A DNA stretch of 64,000 bases from Capitulum mitella (GCA_030062745.1 CP099847.1:4418070-4482069), one strand, 5' to 3'; shown: positions 25,126-36,030, counted from the stretch's first letter. Program-made: numbers and translations. Notes: generated by a model from the sequence alone, not told the origin.

Positions 25126-26344
25126 TTAACCCTATTCCCGGCAGGGGGGGCGGAATCCGCCCCCCCCTCGGATTTTTTGCTTGCCAATTCCAGGCTTTTT
25201 GACGCAGTTTCACGAAACTTGGTGACTTTTCCTAGCTATTCCTTCTACGCGCCGTGACAAAATTTCGAAATTCTATTTTGCTCAGGGGCGGAGCCAGGCA
25301 ACGTTTTTGGGAAGCACCTCAGGTCATTTTTGGCCATGTTGAGGGTAAAAGGAAAATGTCTGCCAAAAACAGAGTTTTTAAGATAGAACTTAAAACTTTA
25401 TATGAATATATAGCTAAATAGTTGGGCAATGTGCATGTGTAATTTTGTTTATGTGAGGTCACTTTACAGGGTCAGGTCAAGGTCAAAAGTCAAAATTTGT
25501 TTTTTCGCAATAATTTCGGCGCCGTTTTTTCAAATGCCAAACCCGGAATATCTATGACGTAGAAAGATGCCCTCTACTTGTGTACCAAGTTTCAGCTTGA
25601 TATCAGGTCAGGTCACGGAGCTATGACCTAAAATGTCAGTGCACGTACCCTATATCGCAAAAGCCAAAAAATGAATTTTTTGGAATAGAGTGAATTTAAT
25701 CGATTAAAAACGTTTACAGATAATATTGAATGCACACGACATCATTCCAGGTGACCCCAAGGTCACTGGAGGTCATTTAAGGTCAAAGGTCACAAGTTGA
25801 TCTGAGAAACGTGTGACCATGACAGTTCCCCCTTTTTTATGTCCCTGGCACCGCCTATGCTAACATTATACAAACATTGTAATGCGATTTGTACTTCTTT
25901 AGCATAACATGACTAGCAGAAGCCAAAAAAGTGTTTTGGCCTCTTTTGATCATTCCGTTATTGGAAAACTAATCCCCCTATTTTTGAAACCCTGTGAACG
26001 CCCATGAATTTTTCTCAAAATTTCAAATTTGCATACCCATGGTAAAAGCCCTATCCATAATCTCTCGATTGATGCCAGTTTCGTCGAAATCGGTCCATAA
26101 ACAACGGAGTTATAAGAAGTCAAAAAGTACCCCCCATTTTGACATGTTTGCCCCCCTGTATCCACAAATTTCAAAATTTTGAAAATTTCTTTTTATCAAA
26201 ATGTAGTTCACGTCACGGCAAATCGATTGCTGTTTGTTGCGTTGAAATCGGATGAGTAGTTCTCGAGATCTCAGGGGGGGGCCGAATCCGCCCCCCCCTG
26301 CCGGGAATCGGCCATACCATCTAGCCCTCCGGGAATAGGGTTAA
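25126..26344 (+). mobile_element. piggyBac-like MITE, copy 4 (best preserved)
   Basis: 1219 bp between TTAA at 25126-25129 and TTAA at 26341-26344, with matching termini CCCTATTCCCGG / CCGGGAATAGGG. Next to each end is a G/C-run palindrome around GGAATCCGCCCC or CCGAATCCGCCCC. It carries AGGTCA-AGGTCA (25474-25485, with an embedded TCAAGGTCA) and AGGTCA-A-AGGTCA (25780-25792). No transposase frame. Confidence 0.9.
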
Positions 26345-27530
26345 AGTGGACGTGTCTAAAACATGTGCGTTGTGTTTGATCAGAGCGCAAGGTAAGAGCC
26401 AGCCTTAGAAGTGCGTGTTCGCCAGTGGTTTGATAGGTGAAATGCTTTGTCACGCACGCCCTAGAGGCACCTCCGTTGCTTTCCAACTTCGTTACGTTGG
26501 CAGAGCGTTGTTGCAACGCTGTTGCTCGCGTTAACTGCACATCCTGAATTCCCCCGACTATCCGAAGGCAAATCGTGCAGTCTCTTTTTTGCGTCTGCTT
26601 GATTTTGAATCGGTACAAGTTATAAGTATGCTCGGGACGCTCAATATACTTTTCCGTTGCTTAATTGCGGAATTCTTGGTAGCTTTTCATACGATATCGA
26701 ATGCGGAGATTTATGTCCTTTTCTGAGATGAAAATTGGAGAGGGAAAGTGGAACCACCACCATGCAAAATCAATCCAACGAACGGTCACTGCCCTGTAGG
26801 AGAATATTTTTGTGTTCATGAGCGGCCGGATAATTTAAAATCGAGCCAGCGCAAGCTAAAGTAAGAAAAAAATTACGTGATATCATTGAGAAATGTAGTA
26901 CGATTGAAACATGTAACTCAGCTGAGGTCAATAGTTATCAGGCAGTGAATAAACGGAAAGCTTTGCAACTCTCTAACCCATGACTGGGGTGAAAGTGCAC
27001 TGTGTGCTGGAAAAGATATTCAAGCTCAACCTAAGACGCTGTATGCAGCTATCAAGGCACTGTCTTACCCCGATCTACACAAATGTGAAGGCCTTTCAGA
27101 ACGGCCTTTTGGGGCCGTTACGGCTAGTTTCCTGTACCAAACACTGGTTTATTGTGTAAGACATTCACATTGTGTTCTGAGGGCATCGTAGACGCCATGT
27201 AAGACCGCGTCTTGTAAAAACGATTCGGCCTGAAAAATACTTTCAACGCTATGGTGAAAGGACGGTTAACTAGTTCTACGGTAACATTACGTCTTGCGAT
27301 TCGTTTATGGAAATCCACCTGGCAAATAATTAGCACCAGGTTTTGCATTCGCCCTAGCTTCAGTAGGGATAAGCATCAGACAGCCGCACAAGAATCCAAG
27401 AGAACGAAGTTTAGGTCAACGGCACTTCAAAAATGCAAAAAGGCAAATAGCAGATCTGTGTGACAAAGGAAATATTTCAGCGTAACGGAGTGTTCCGTAA
27501 ATGCAATTCGGTTGCAAGGAACATCTCTGC
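26345..27530. other. Intergenic stretch, nothing recognised
   Basis: No domain, RNA or repeat signature that I can support. Confidence 0.5.
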
Positions 27531-27539
27531 TCACCCTGC

Positions 27540-28045
27540 CTAACCCACTCAACCATTCCTTCTCTCCCTGTCACTCCTCTTTCCCCTCTTTCTCTCCCGC
27601 TTTGCAACTCTTTGCTCCTCTCACGTCTTTCCCTTCCGCTTCTCTCTCCCTCGCTCCCTCTCTTCCTCCCTCCCTCTCTCCCGGCAGTCCGCCCGCTCTC
27701 CGGCGCAGCCGGCCGGCGCCCGGCTGCCCTGAATACACAAGGAGCCCTGTTAATGACATTAGCGACGGGCGGCGCAACGCCGGCGTCGGGCGCGCGACTT
27801 CTCTCCAACCCGCACCGCCGCTCCGGCGGCTATTGATCGACTTTGCACCCGAGAAGCCGGCCAACGCGGGTCCGGTTGCGGCGACGGGAAGGCAGGTCGC
27901 GGCCGGTCGCCGGGTCCTCCCGGGCCGGGCGGAGCGGGCCGAGCCGGGGACACCGGTCTTGCGTCGCACGGTCGGCGGCCGCCGCGACCAGCCGGTCCGC
28001 CGCCCGGCCGCGCCGGCCGCCGTTGTCGCTGTAACGGGCCGTTGA
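27540..28045. other. Pyrimidine tract followed by GC-rich island
   Basis: CT-rich simple sequence at about 27540-27680 passes straight into a CpG/GGCCGG island with CGGCGGCTATTGATCGAC near 27822. Overlapping 110-177-codon frames are low-complexity and have no family resemblance. Confidence 0.4.
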
Positions 28046-28049
28046 GATC

Positions 28050-29862
28050 AGACCTCTGTGACCCTGGTCGGCCCTGGTCGGACCTTAACGGGAGCCGGCT
28101 CCTTGGGCTACTGGGTCACCCAGCTAACAGGGAATAAGGATGTTCATTCGCATTTTCTTCTGAATGGGAACTTTTCGTAAAAGAATATCTGTGGTACCGT
28201 TTGGTACGTTTTGCCCAGGAACGTGATTTTATCACTTTCACGAACGATTTGAAGGAGAAGGACGTGGTATTTCATAGCATGCCAAATACCGTCGCCATGC
28301 CATGGCGTTCATTTTCGTCACGGGCCGTAACAGCAGTACTAAATCTGAGCAGTCTACTGTCCATTTCGAAATTCCGACCAAAATTCTGCGATTGAAATAG
28401 TCTATACAAACGCTTTACAGAATCGTTATGTGCTGGAAACTGTTGAATGCCGTTAGGATGAATGGCATCGGGCGGCTGACTTGGACCGGTAGAGAGGACA
28501 ATGACGCCGGCCCTTCGCAGTCAACAGTTTAGACGTTTCGACGCTCCGATGCTCTTGGAAAGCTTTGCCATTACAAAGACACGTAAATAAAACACTACAT
28601 ACTGCGTAGAACGCTGGATGAATGGCGCGCTTAAGACAGTGAAAGCGTTGTCGAAGGAAAACCAGGCGACACATTCACCGGTTATATTTGCATCGACGAC
28701 TAGAATCGGCCGCTTCACGGGCAGACGAACCGAGACGCAGACACTCGGGTGCTCGTGCGTGACTAGTTGTACACCGAAAGACAGCGTGAGACAAAACCGC
28801 CGCAAATCCTCGCATCGCCCACGCCCTCACATTCGGAGCCGCAGAAACCGAAAGGGAATGTTCCTACCATCCAACGGAAATGTCGCGACACGACACCGGA
28901 TGGCGGCGGTTTCTGCGTCCGAATCACACAATATCACAGAAATGTCGGGAGCTTATCATAAAATATGTTATGAAGTGATACCATTGTTATTGGCTTGGAT
29001 CACAGCATAACTATGATATAACGCTACGCATTATTTTGATGTTGTACGTCTGCTTACACATTTTTACTTTAATTTTGTTTATTTGAAAGACATCACGATG
29101 TGCCATAAAGCTGCACTTAAAAAACTATTGCTTATGAGAGAATGCAAGAAAAGGAGCGCTAAGCTATTATTCTCTTACGTCCAAAACAGAAGGTTAAACG
29201 TGATCTCATGGGATGAAAGCCGCCCCGCAGCCACCGCGTCTCATACCACAAAATGTCTCACAATTTCACCTGACAGACAGCACATCTAGCTCCCTATTGA
29301 CTACTCGTACGGGAGGTGACTAGTTCATGGTTCCATTCACATCATGTGGCAACTTATTTACAAAAATAGGCGACCGAAGGTCTTCAGCGAGTCTTGTTGA
29401 CAAAGTCCCGCAAACGATACCATATGAAACAGCGGACTAAAACTGCCGCTCATTTTGATATCATTAACTTCGGCATTCCATGAAAATGCTCACTTAGTCA
29501 CCCCTAGCACTACCTTGAAGTACGAGCGATACACGGCCAACACTTAAAACATCTATCGTCACTATCTCTCGGTACTCTGTCATCTCGCGCAGAAAAAACG
29601 AATGCGATGCATTTTTCATGGAGTCCGCTGATCATAAAGATGTCTGCATGAGGTAATGACAGCGGTGCATCTCAGGTCGCTCGTTACCAGTTCATGCCAC
29701 TTGAGGCTCCACCAGAGCCATCCCCAAAAATATGGACCTCCGGCTCCACCAAGATTCGATCCTCCGAGTCCACGGCTCGCTCGAAGCTAGTTCCACTCCC
29801 CCTCAGGGAGCGGTCGGTTCTGCGCCGCTCTGAAAGACTGGAGCTGCGGCAGCGCCGGCAGC
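28050..29862. other. Downstream flank of the BH3-type gene; no separate gene seen
   Basis: Only short frames. On the minus strand an AATAAA (29083-29078) lies about 780 bp past the stop codon at 29863 and could serve as the polyadenylation signal. Nothing else supports a transcript end. Confidence 0.35.
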
Positions 29863-30006
29863 TCACGGCAGCTTCCGGGCCAGCGTGACGCAGACGTGCA
29901 GCGCGATGCCGGCCCAGAGGCAGCTCTCGGCGCTGGGCCGGCCGCCGAGCCGAGCCAGAGCCGCGGCCAGCGGCGCCGCTAGCCCGTCCTCGGCCGCCTT
30001 CCGCTC
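29863..30006 (-). CDS. BH3-type gene, last coding exon (hydrophobic tail)
   Basis: 48 codons including TGA, starting directly after TTTCAG. ERKAAEDGLA begins the exon; CLWAGIALHVCVTLARKLP ends the protein. A short hydrophobic stretch near the very C terminus followed by basic residues resembles tail anchors of Bcl-2-type proteins. The frame is open for a further 189 codons upstream of the acceptor, which I attribute to GC-rich composition. Confidence 0.62.
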   Translation of the reverse strand, partial: ERKAAEDGLAAPLAAALARLGGRPSAESCLWAGIALHVCVTLARKLP

Positions 30007-32404
30007 CTGAAACAGCGCGGACAGCCGGTCAGTTCTCCGCGCACGGCGGGGAACCCCCTCGGCACCCCTGAGACGCCCGCCCGCAGGGGAACCCCCAATT
30101 TGTGCGGCCGGCGGTCGGCTGCCGTCGCGCGGAGCGAGAACCGCCACGGATCGACAGACGGCTGTCGGTCCACGCCGGCCGCCGTCCGTCTTCGGCGGCG
30201 GATTTGCGGCGCTGATTGACTGGTCGGCGATGACCGGCGGCCGGCCGGCGCAGGCCCGGGGCCCCCACCATCGATTTTCCCTCTGCCAGCCGTAATCAGC
30301 GCGCCGCGACAAAAAGTGTCGCGCCAACAGCGGCGCGGCTAATGGGCCGTGCGGACCCGCGCCGTCCGTCAGGTGAGCGCCATAAATGTCTCCCGCCGGC
30401 GGCGCGCCGCGGCGCCAGACCATCGCGGGCCGGCGCCGGCCTTCAAACGGACACACAATTCGTGTCTCATTTGGTGTGGACTGATGTTCCACGTTCAAAA
30501 GACATCTGTCAGCTATATGTTTCTTAATGCTAATTCTCGTGCTCATGTCTCTATCGTTGGTGATTTTTTTCATTTAGTAGAGATTCATTTAGAGAGTAAT
30601 TTATGCCCTCCAGCCCGTGGAGGCCAGCATCGTCTTGTTCCGGCGGTGATATTCAGCCAATAAACTCTCCGGAAGCGGGCCGCTCGAGTATCACTCGCGA
30701 GGAGGAAAGTTTCTTTATCGTGTTTTACGGCTCAGAAGTTCTCTTATAAAACAGATGATGAAGATTAACTAGACGCACTGGCACCAATTCCGCACTTGGA
30801 GGTTAGTTGTCCCTTTCCCTAAACTTCTGAGACCATAGTCGTGATTACAGCAACTATTATTTGATGTAACAAGAACGCTGCGCTCTGCGAGGCGCAGCCG
30901 ATATCAAGGCTCCCTTCAGCTAATTACTCGCTTGAGCTCCCCGGGATTTTCGCATAACTCCACAAATTTCATCATCATAGTCCAGATAATACGGCTAAGA
31001 CTTTCTAAATTAGGCAATGTTGGAGAGGCTCGGGTTTCTGAACGTGATACGAGGTGGCGGAACTCCCCGTCATTGATTTCCGACGCAAGATTTTCCGCTC
31101 TTTTTCGTCGCATCTCGCTAACGAGACGTCCCCCCCTAAAAAACGGTCACACATTCATGGGGTCTCGGTAACAGAGTGCTCAACGACAAAAAGGTTCCTC
31201 AAAGCCAACCCCGCGAAAGAAAGAAACCGGGCTCACCTTGCCGAGTCGTTCCTGCAGGTCGTCCGCGATCTGGCGGAGCAGCGCGCCCGTCTGCCGGAGC
31301 ACGTCCTCCTCGCGCACGTCGCCGCGCGCCCTGCCAAGCTCGCTGAGTCGCTGCAGCAGCAGCTGCTCGAACTCGGCCGAGACCTGGTGCACCTTGTGGT
31401 GCAGGCAGTGGCAGACGCTGCGCGCCGCCGCGCTGTCCGTGTAGGCCCGCGGCCGGCTGCCGCGCCGCTGCGGGCCGCCGTCGCCGGGGCCGGCACTGGC
31501 GCCGGCCGGACCGCGGTGGCTGGGGCTGGAGGCGCCGGAGCTGGAGCCGGAGCTGGAGCCCGAGCTGGTGCTGGAGGAGTCGGAGCTGGCGCTGGAGGAG
31601 CCGGAGCTGGGGTCGAAGCTGTGGCCTGAGGAGCTGGAGCCGTGGTCGGTGGGGCCGGCCAGTCGGCAGTGGCAGCGGCTGTCGTGGCCGGTCGGCGGCG
31701 TCTCCGCCTGCCGCGCTCCGGACTCGCTGGCCAGGCTGCTGCGGACCAGGTCCGGCAGGGGTCGGCCCGAGCCGGGCGCCGAGTCCACCTGCACGGAGGC
31801 ATCTGAAACAGGCGCACGCGTCGTTACCGACTGCACCGGACACGGGAGCACGACACACTGCACACCGCTGTCAGACCTGCCGGCCGATCAGCTTCTCAAG
31901 GCCCGTCATGTTGAAGTGCTCCTAATCCATTTTGATCCACGTCAGTTATTATTTCGATTTCTAACACAAAGCAATTAACAATGTGTCGGAAGAATATTGG
32001 CAAAGAACTGTAGGCTGCATAGGAAAAATGTACAAGCGAAAAATTGTAAGGTTGTTCGTCCTTGTATGTCAACAGGTCAACAAATAGTATGTCAACATAT
32101 CTACACAACAGGTCTATGATTCCTAAATTTTGTAGACCATGTATTGACCTGTTGCATGCCTATGCCCGTTGTAGTAGGCCGTTTGAGAGCAGCAGCTGCT
32201 CCGTAGGACGTCTGAGTGGCACTGACCTGTGGACGACCGCCTGCTGCCGGCGGGCGAACAGCCGCCGGAGACCATCCTGAAGGCGGCGGCGATCTCCTGG
32301 CCGAGCTGGCTGATGAGCTGCTGCCGCACCCAGGGCGCTTCGGCCGGTCGGGGCGCGGCCGCGAACGGCACGGCGCCGGTCACCAGCAGGGCGGGCAGAG
32401 ACAT
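29863..32404 (-). CDS. Predicted BH3-only apoptosis regulator, Bim/Bmf-like, three coding exons
   Basis: Join of 32404-32227, 31802-31237 and 30006-29863 gives 888 nt, 295 residues plus TGA. Both introns are GT-AG (donors GTCAGT and GTGAGC, acceptors TGTTTCAG) and phases match. Visible parts: DYNLL-type motif DASVQVD at residues 60-66; Ser/Gly-rich linker 114-155; C-H-C motifs at 103-105 and 190-192; a helical stretch about 195-216; BH3 core LRQIADDL at 235-242 with the invariant Asp at 240; hydrophobic tail LWAGIALHVCVTLA at 278-291 followed by Arg-Lys. Known for Bim and Bmf: they dock on dynein light chains, and the BH3 helix binds pro-survival Bcl-2 proteins at mitochondria. Order and spacing fit that family; overall sequence is otherwise novel. 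The start is the first ATG of exon 1; an upstream coding exon cannot be excluded. Function is inference from short motifs. Confidence 0.68.
30007..31236 (-). other. Intron 2 of the BH3-type gene (1230 bp)
   Basis: Begins GTGAGCCCGG and ends GCTGTTTCAG, phase 0. The 3' half (30010-30460) is a GC-rich island with ATTGATTGAC/TAATCAGCG-type words and a 7 bp stem hairpin CGCGACA-AAAAG-TGTCGCG at 30305-30323, so an intronic regulatory element is possible. Confidence 0.55.
31237..31802 (-). CDS. BH3-type gene, coding exon 2 (linker and BH3)
   Basis: 566 nt encoding residues 61-248. It carries the rest of the dynein-light-chain motif, the Ser/Gly linker encoded by a GAGCTGGAGCCG-type 12 bp repeat (plus-strand view, about 31525-31640), a Cys/His cluster CHCLHHKVH, and the BH3 motif just before the donor AAG|GTGAGC at 31237/31236. 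Very high G/C at third positions. Overlapping open frames on both strands (194, 219 and 191 codons) are shadows caused by that composition. Confidence 0.7.
31803..32226 (-). other. Intron 1 of the BH3-type gene (424 bp)
   Basis: Begins GTCAGTGCC and ends GCGCCTGTTTCAG on the minus strand. Phase 1. Confidence 0.6.
32227..32404 (-). CDS. BH3-type gene, coding exon 1
   Basis: ATG at 32404-32402, 59 codons plus one base, ending ...AGCACAG before donor GTCAGT at 32226. The leftover G joins AT from exon 2 to make GAT (Asp60). Sequence includes APWVRQQLISQLGQEIAAAF, a probable amphipathic helix. The frame stays open past the donor for about 35 more codons, so splicing rather than a stop ends the exon. 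Confidence 0.65.
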
Positions 32405-32429
32405 CACGACTCTCTCCGTCCGTCCGTCA

Positions 32430-33010
32430 GTCAGGCGCGGCGGGCCGGACTGTCCGTCGAGGTCGGAGCTGTCGCAGCCACTGGCGCCGGCCGTCGCGGC
32501 CGCCCGGTAGTCACCGGCCGGCGGCGGCCGCGGCGCCGGCGACTCTGGCCTCTATCGGCGGCCACGAGCCGCGCCACCTGAGTCAGCGCGCGTGCGGCGC
32601 CGCCGGCCGCTGACCTCGGCCGGGTCACACGCGCGGCGCGCCGCCAAAATGGCCGCCGGCCGGCCGCCGGCGCGGCCCGACGCGGCCCCCCGCCAGCGGG
32701 GGGCGCGAATTTCGGACGCCGTGCGGCTCAAAAAAGCCGCAGCCGACCTGCCTCAGGGTCTCGGCCGCCGGAGTCGACCGGAGCCGGCGCGCGACGCCGC
32801 CAGCGGCCGCCGCGCCCGGCTGGCAACATGGCGGTCTGGGGAAGCCACGCTCCGGCGGCCGGGGTCAACAGACTGCAAGGTCAGCCCACCGGCCGGCCGG
32901 AGCGTGCCGACAAAATGGCGACATGTGCCACCGGCGGCCCGGCAACATGCGGCGCGTGTTGCACGGCTGCGATGGCGTCCAGAAGGACTGCCGGGGGTCC
33001 TGCAGTGCAA
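32430..33010 (-). promoter_or_regulatory. Candidate CpG-rich promoter region of the BH3-type gene
   Basis: CpG- and GGCCGG-rich DNA just upstream of the ATG. Three ATGGC words with A-rich left flanks (AAAATGGCCGCC at 32646-32657, AACATGGCGGTC at 32825-32836, AAAATGGCGACA near 32912) resemble YY1-type promoter elements. I see no reliable TATA box or start site. Confidence 0.4.
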
Positions 33011-33049
33011 ATGGACGGTGCGCATATGTTTGGCTGGTAAAGCGTATTT

Positions 33050-36030
33050 GAAATAACTGTGGGCCGCGCTAGGCAATGCAAGAATTAGGGAAATTTTGTC
33101 TCGCAGGGGCCCGTTTAAAAACATTTTAGATCAAGGCCATTTCCGTCCCTATACGTGAGTGGAAATGCGATGTGAATGTGGAAATATCTCCTTTAATAGG
33201 TACTTAAAAAAGGCACAGGAAAAAAGGAAAGCAGAGTATTTCTGCGCCCGAAGTAAACAAATAACTCCATGATTTGTTGCACGTTTCTAAGATGCTCGGT
33301 TACCACGCGAGACTGATTATTGCTACCTGGTTAATGAAACTGCTGATATCGTAACGACGGTGTACTATTAGTTGCGACAAAGCAAAATGCGAATAAAAAT
33401 AGTGGGAAGACTTACTGCGAGGCGTTGGCCGTCTGGTCGCGTCCTGCGCATCAATAAGATGATGTTGTCGCAGATAATGACGTTTTGGTTTTCATTGGCG
33501 GCATCATATTTGGATTGTAGGTTTTGCGACAGAAGAATTGGTCTTAGATACAGTCCAAAGCAACATTGCCATACCGACTGTTACCTTATCTTGCAACAAA
33601 GATGTTATGCGATTTTACACATATGTTGGATTATCTTAAAGTGGGGGAAAGGATGGACGTAATTAACCCGTTCTGAAGAATTATACGCATTTTGCATCCT
33701 TTTGAGGTGTTGTTTTAATGACATCTTATATCTTACAGCGCATTTATTTTATTTTTTGGAGTGCCAAGATTTCTTACGTAATCGAAAACTTTCACAGACA
33801 TTACTACTGAAAACTATTTTGGCCAACTGGCCAACTGCAGTTCTAGTCTGAGCAGTATTGTAGCTCTCTGAACTAGTCTCATCTAGTCTAGTATCTTTGA
33901 ACAGCACTGAAAAATTCTCCACTGAACGACATTGAAGCTCTCCTGTCCCTTTGGATACCACTGCAAAAACTTTCTGCATACCCGATGGCGGGTCTGCAAA
34001 AATGAAAGTCAGAGCAAAACGAAAATGTTCATTTCATGTCACAACGATTTTTTCCAAGAATGGGCAGCGCGTTTTGTGACTACCGCGCCTCACCGACACG
34101 GTGTAAGATGTCTGAAAACCATCACAGTGTACAACTTGGTCAGCAGCACAACGCTGCATTCTGACCTGCAACAAGTTGTCTGCGCAACAAAAAGACAACT
34201 CGTCTGGCTAGGCTGGCCATGGCCGTGTGGCGGGTGTGGTACGTATGTACGAATACAGCAGTACCAACTTTGCGGCTGTCTGCGTGGTGTGCCGGAACCA
34301 GTCATCAGCTTTGCGACTGCCTTTAAGCTTCAGTTTATTTTCGAATTATCCTTGCGAGTGAATACACGTGCGCTTTGAGTCATGCAGAAAATGGCGGACG
34401 GCGAAGCAAGGACGTCCTTACAGCTGCAGTCTCCTCTTCATTAACAGATGCTTCTTTAGAACGGTAATTTTTCTACAAAACACCTACAGGGTTTTACTTT
34501 TGTTTTGCTTAATTTTACTGCAAAAGTCAGCGCATTCCATTCCCACACAAATGCATCATTATGTGACGGCTATAACTGCAAAAGTAAACGTCCGCTCGTC
34601 ACATCTTCTAGTGGCGGAAACATCATGACCAGAGTTTCACTAAGACCTCTGCCGGCGCTCGGAGCTGACTGTTGCCACGTTTGCTCGGCCCCCGACCTCG
34701 GCGTACGGACCTGGTGTTTGTCGCTGCCTAGGGTTGCCAGGCTTGGCCTCCTCAGGTGCCTGCAGACGTCACCGTAATGGGGGGGGGGGACGTCGCGCGC
34801 GTGCCGGTCGCGCCACCACCACCGTCACGTGTGCCGGTAATGCAGTCCCATCGCCTTCGTCACACACGCAGCTCGGCTGGCGTATATGCTTACACTGCGC
34901 ACAGGATGCCGGGGTAAGAGGTACGCGGCGTACAGGCAGCGGGCGAGGGACGCCAGGGCTGGTGTAGGCACGCAGCAGACAAGCAGCAGGGAGTGGTGCA
35001 GAATGCAGATACCGCGTACGAACGCAGCCACGGCTGGTGTCGGCGCAACATGGCACACAGGTCCCTGGTGCAGCTACGTGCACCGCACACGGACGGCCTT
35101 AGTGACGTTAGACCTCGTCACGCGGGCGACTTTTTTTCCCCGCACCTGCGACGACGCCATTTGACCGGCGACCCGCGCAGCTGCGGGGACAGCGCGGCCG
35201 TCTTGCCAGCGCGGCTGAGCCACACTCTGCAGCGGCCACAGCTGGGAGTGCGTCGCAGCTCACACGTGCCCAGGAGCAGCCGAACTCGGTCCGGCGTCAC
35301 GTGGGACCACGCCGGCCGGCAGCCGCAGCAGAGAAGCCTGTCACAGTGCGCTCATTAAAGCGTTCTGCTTTCCGCCGACTGCTGCCGCGGTGACGCAAAC
35401 TGTCGACGATGAAAGCGGAAGGACGTCGCCGAACGTCTGGCGAAAAACTCGGTTGAAAGGCGCGGCTGTTAGTCGGCCTTGGATCCTGGGTGGCGCGAAC
35501 ACGGGGAGCGTTGCCGAACCTGATCTATGCCTTTTGAACCATTGCATACTTGTATATTTAGCCCACGGGAAAAGTTGAAAGTACCCGCCATGATCTTGTG
35601 TTGCACTGTAAATGCACGCGTGCAGTGCAGTGCGTGGTGTGGAGCTTGTTATAGCCTGTTAACGCGTCAGCGCTGGGTAAGACATGAAAGTGAAATGAAT
35701 GTTGTTGGACCCTCTGTGGCCTTCTTGTAGTGTAGCACATACTGATTCTGTATAATGGGTGCCACCAGACCCTTGGAAATATGTGTCTTTCCCTCACGTA
35801 CTTCCAGTGACTGTATACGGTAAACGCCTCAGAACCACGTTTTGCGTCATGCTGTGGCTCCCCGCATATCGGGATCTTTGTAGTATTATAGAACCTGTGC
35901 TGTAGAGCCTGATGGTACCGTTGCGTTCGACCATATGCCAGGTTCTGTGCAGCTTCGAGAGGAACTGACAGTGACCGTCTGTACTCTGTCATATCTACGT
36001 CGGGGTCTGTGCAGTAAGTGCTGCAGGACC
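33050..36030. other. Intergenic stretch, no gene recognised
   Basis: Short frames only. A GC-rich part lies at about 34650-35330 and another ATGGCGG word near 34390. A G run at about 34780-34788 is simple sequence. Confidence 0.45.

Noticed and set aside
30007..30573. 189 extra codons upstream of the last exon in the same frame
   Set aside because: Pro/Arg/Ala-rich low-complexity translation of a GC island, and a good TTTCAG acceptor explains the exon start.
31054..31629. 191-codon plus-strand frame rich in Ala-Gly
   Set aside because: Antisense shadow of exon 2 of the BH3-type gene, caused by its 12 bp repeat.
32280..32330. Second BH3-like helix LISQLGQEI in exon 1
   Set aside because: The invariant Asp is replaced by Gln, so it does not meet the BH3 pattern.
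35558..35992. 144-codon minus-strand frame
   Set aside because: No family features or conserved motif visible.
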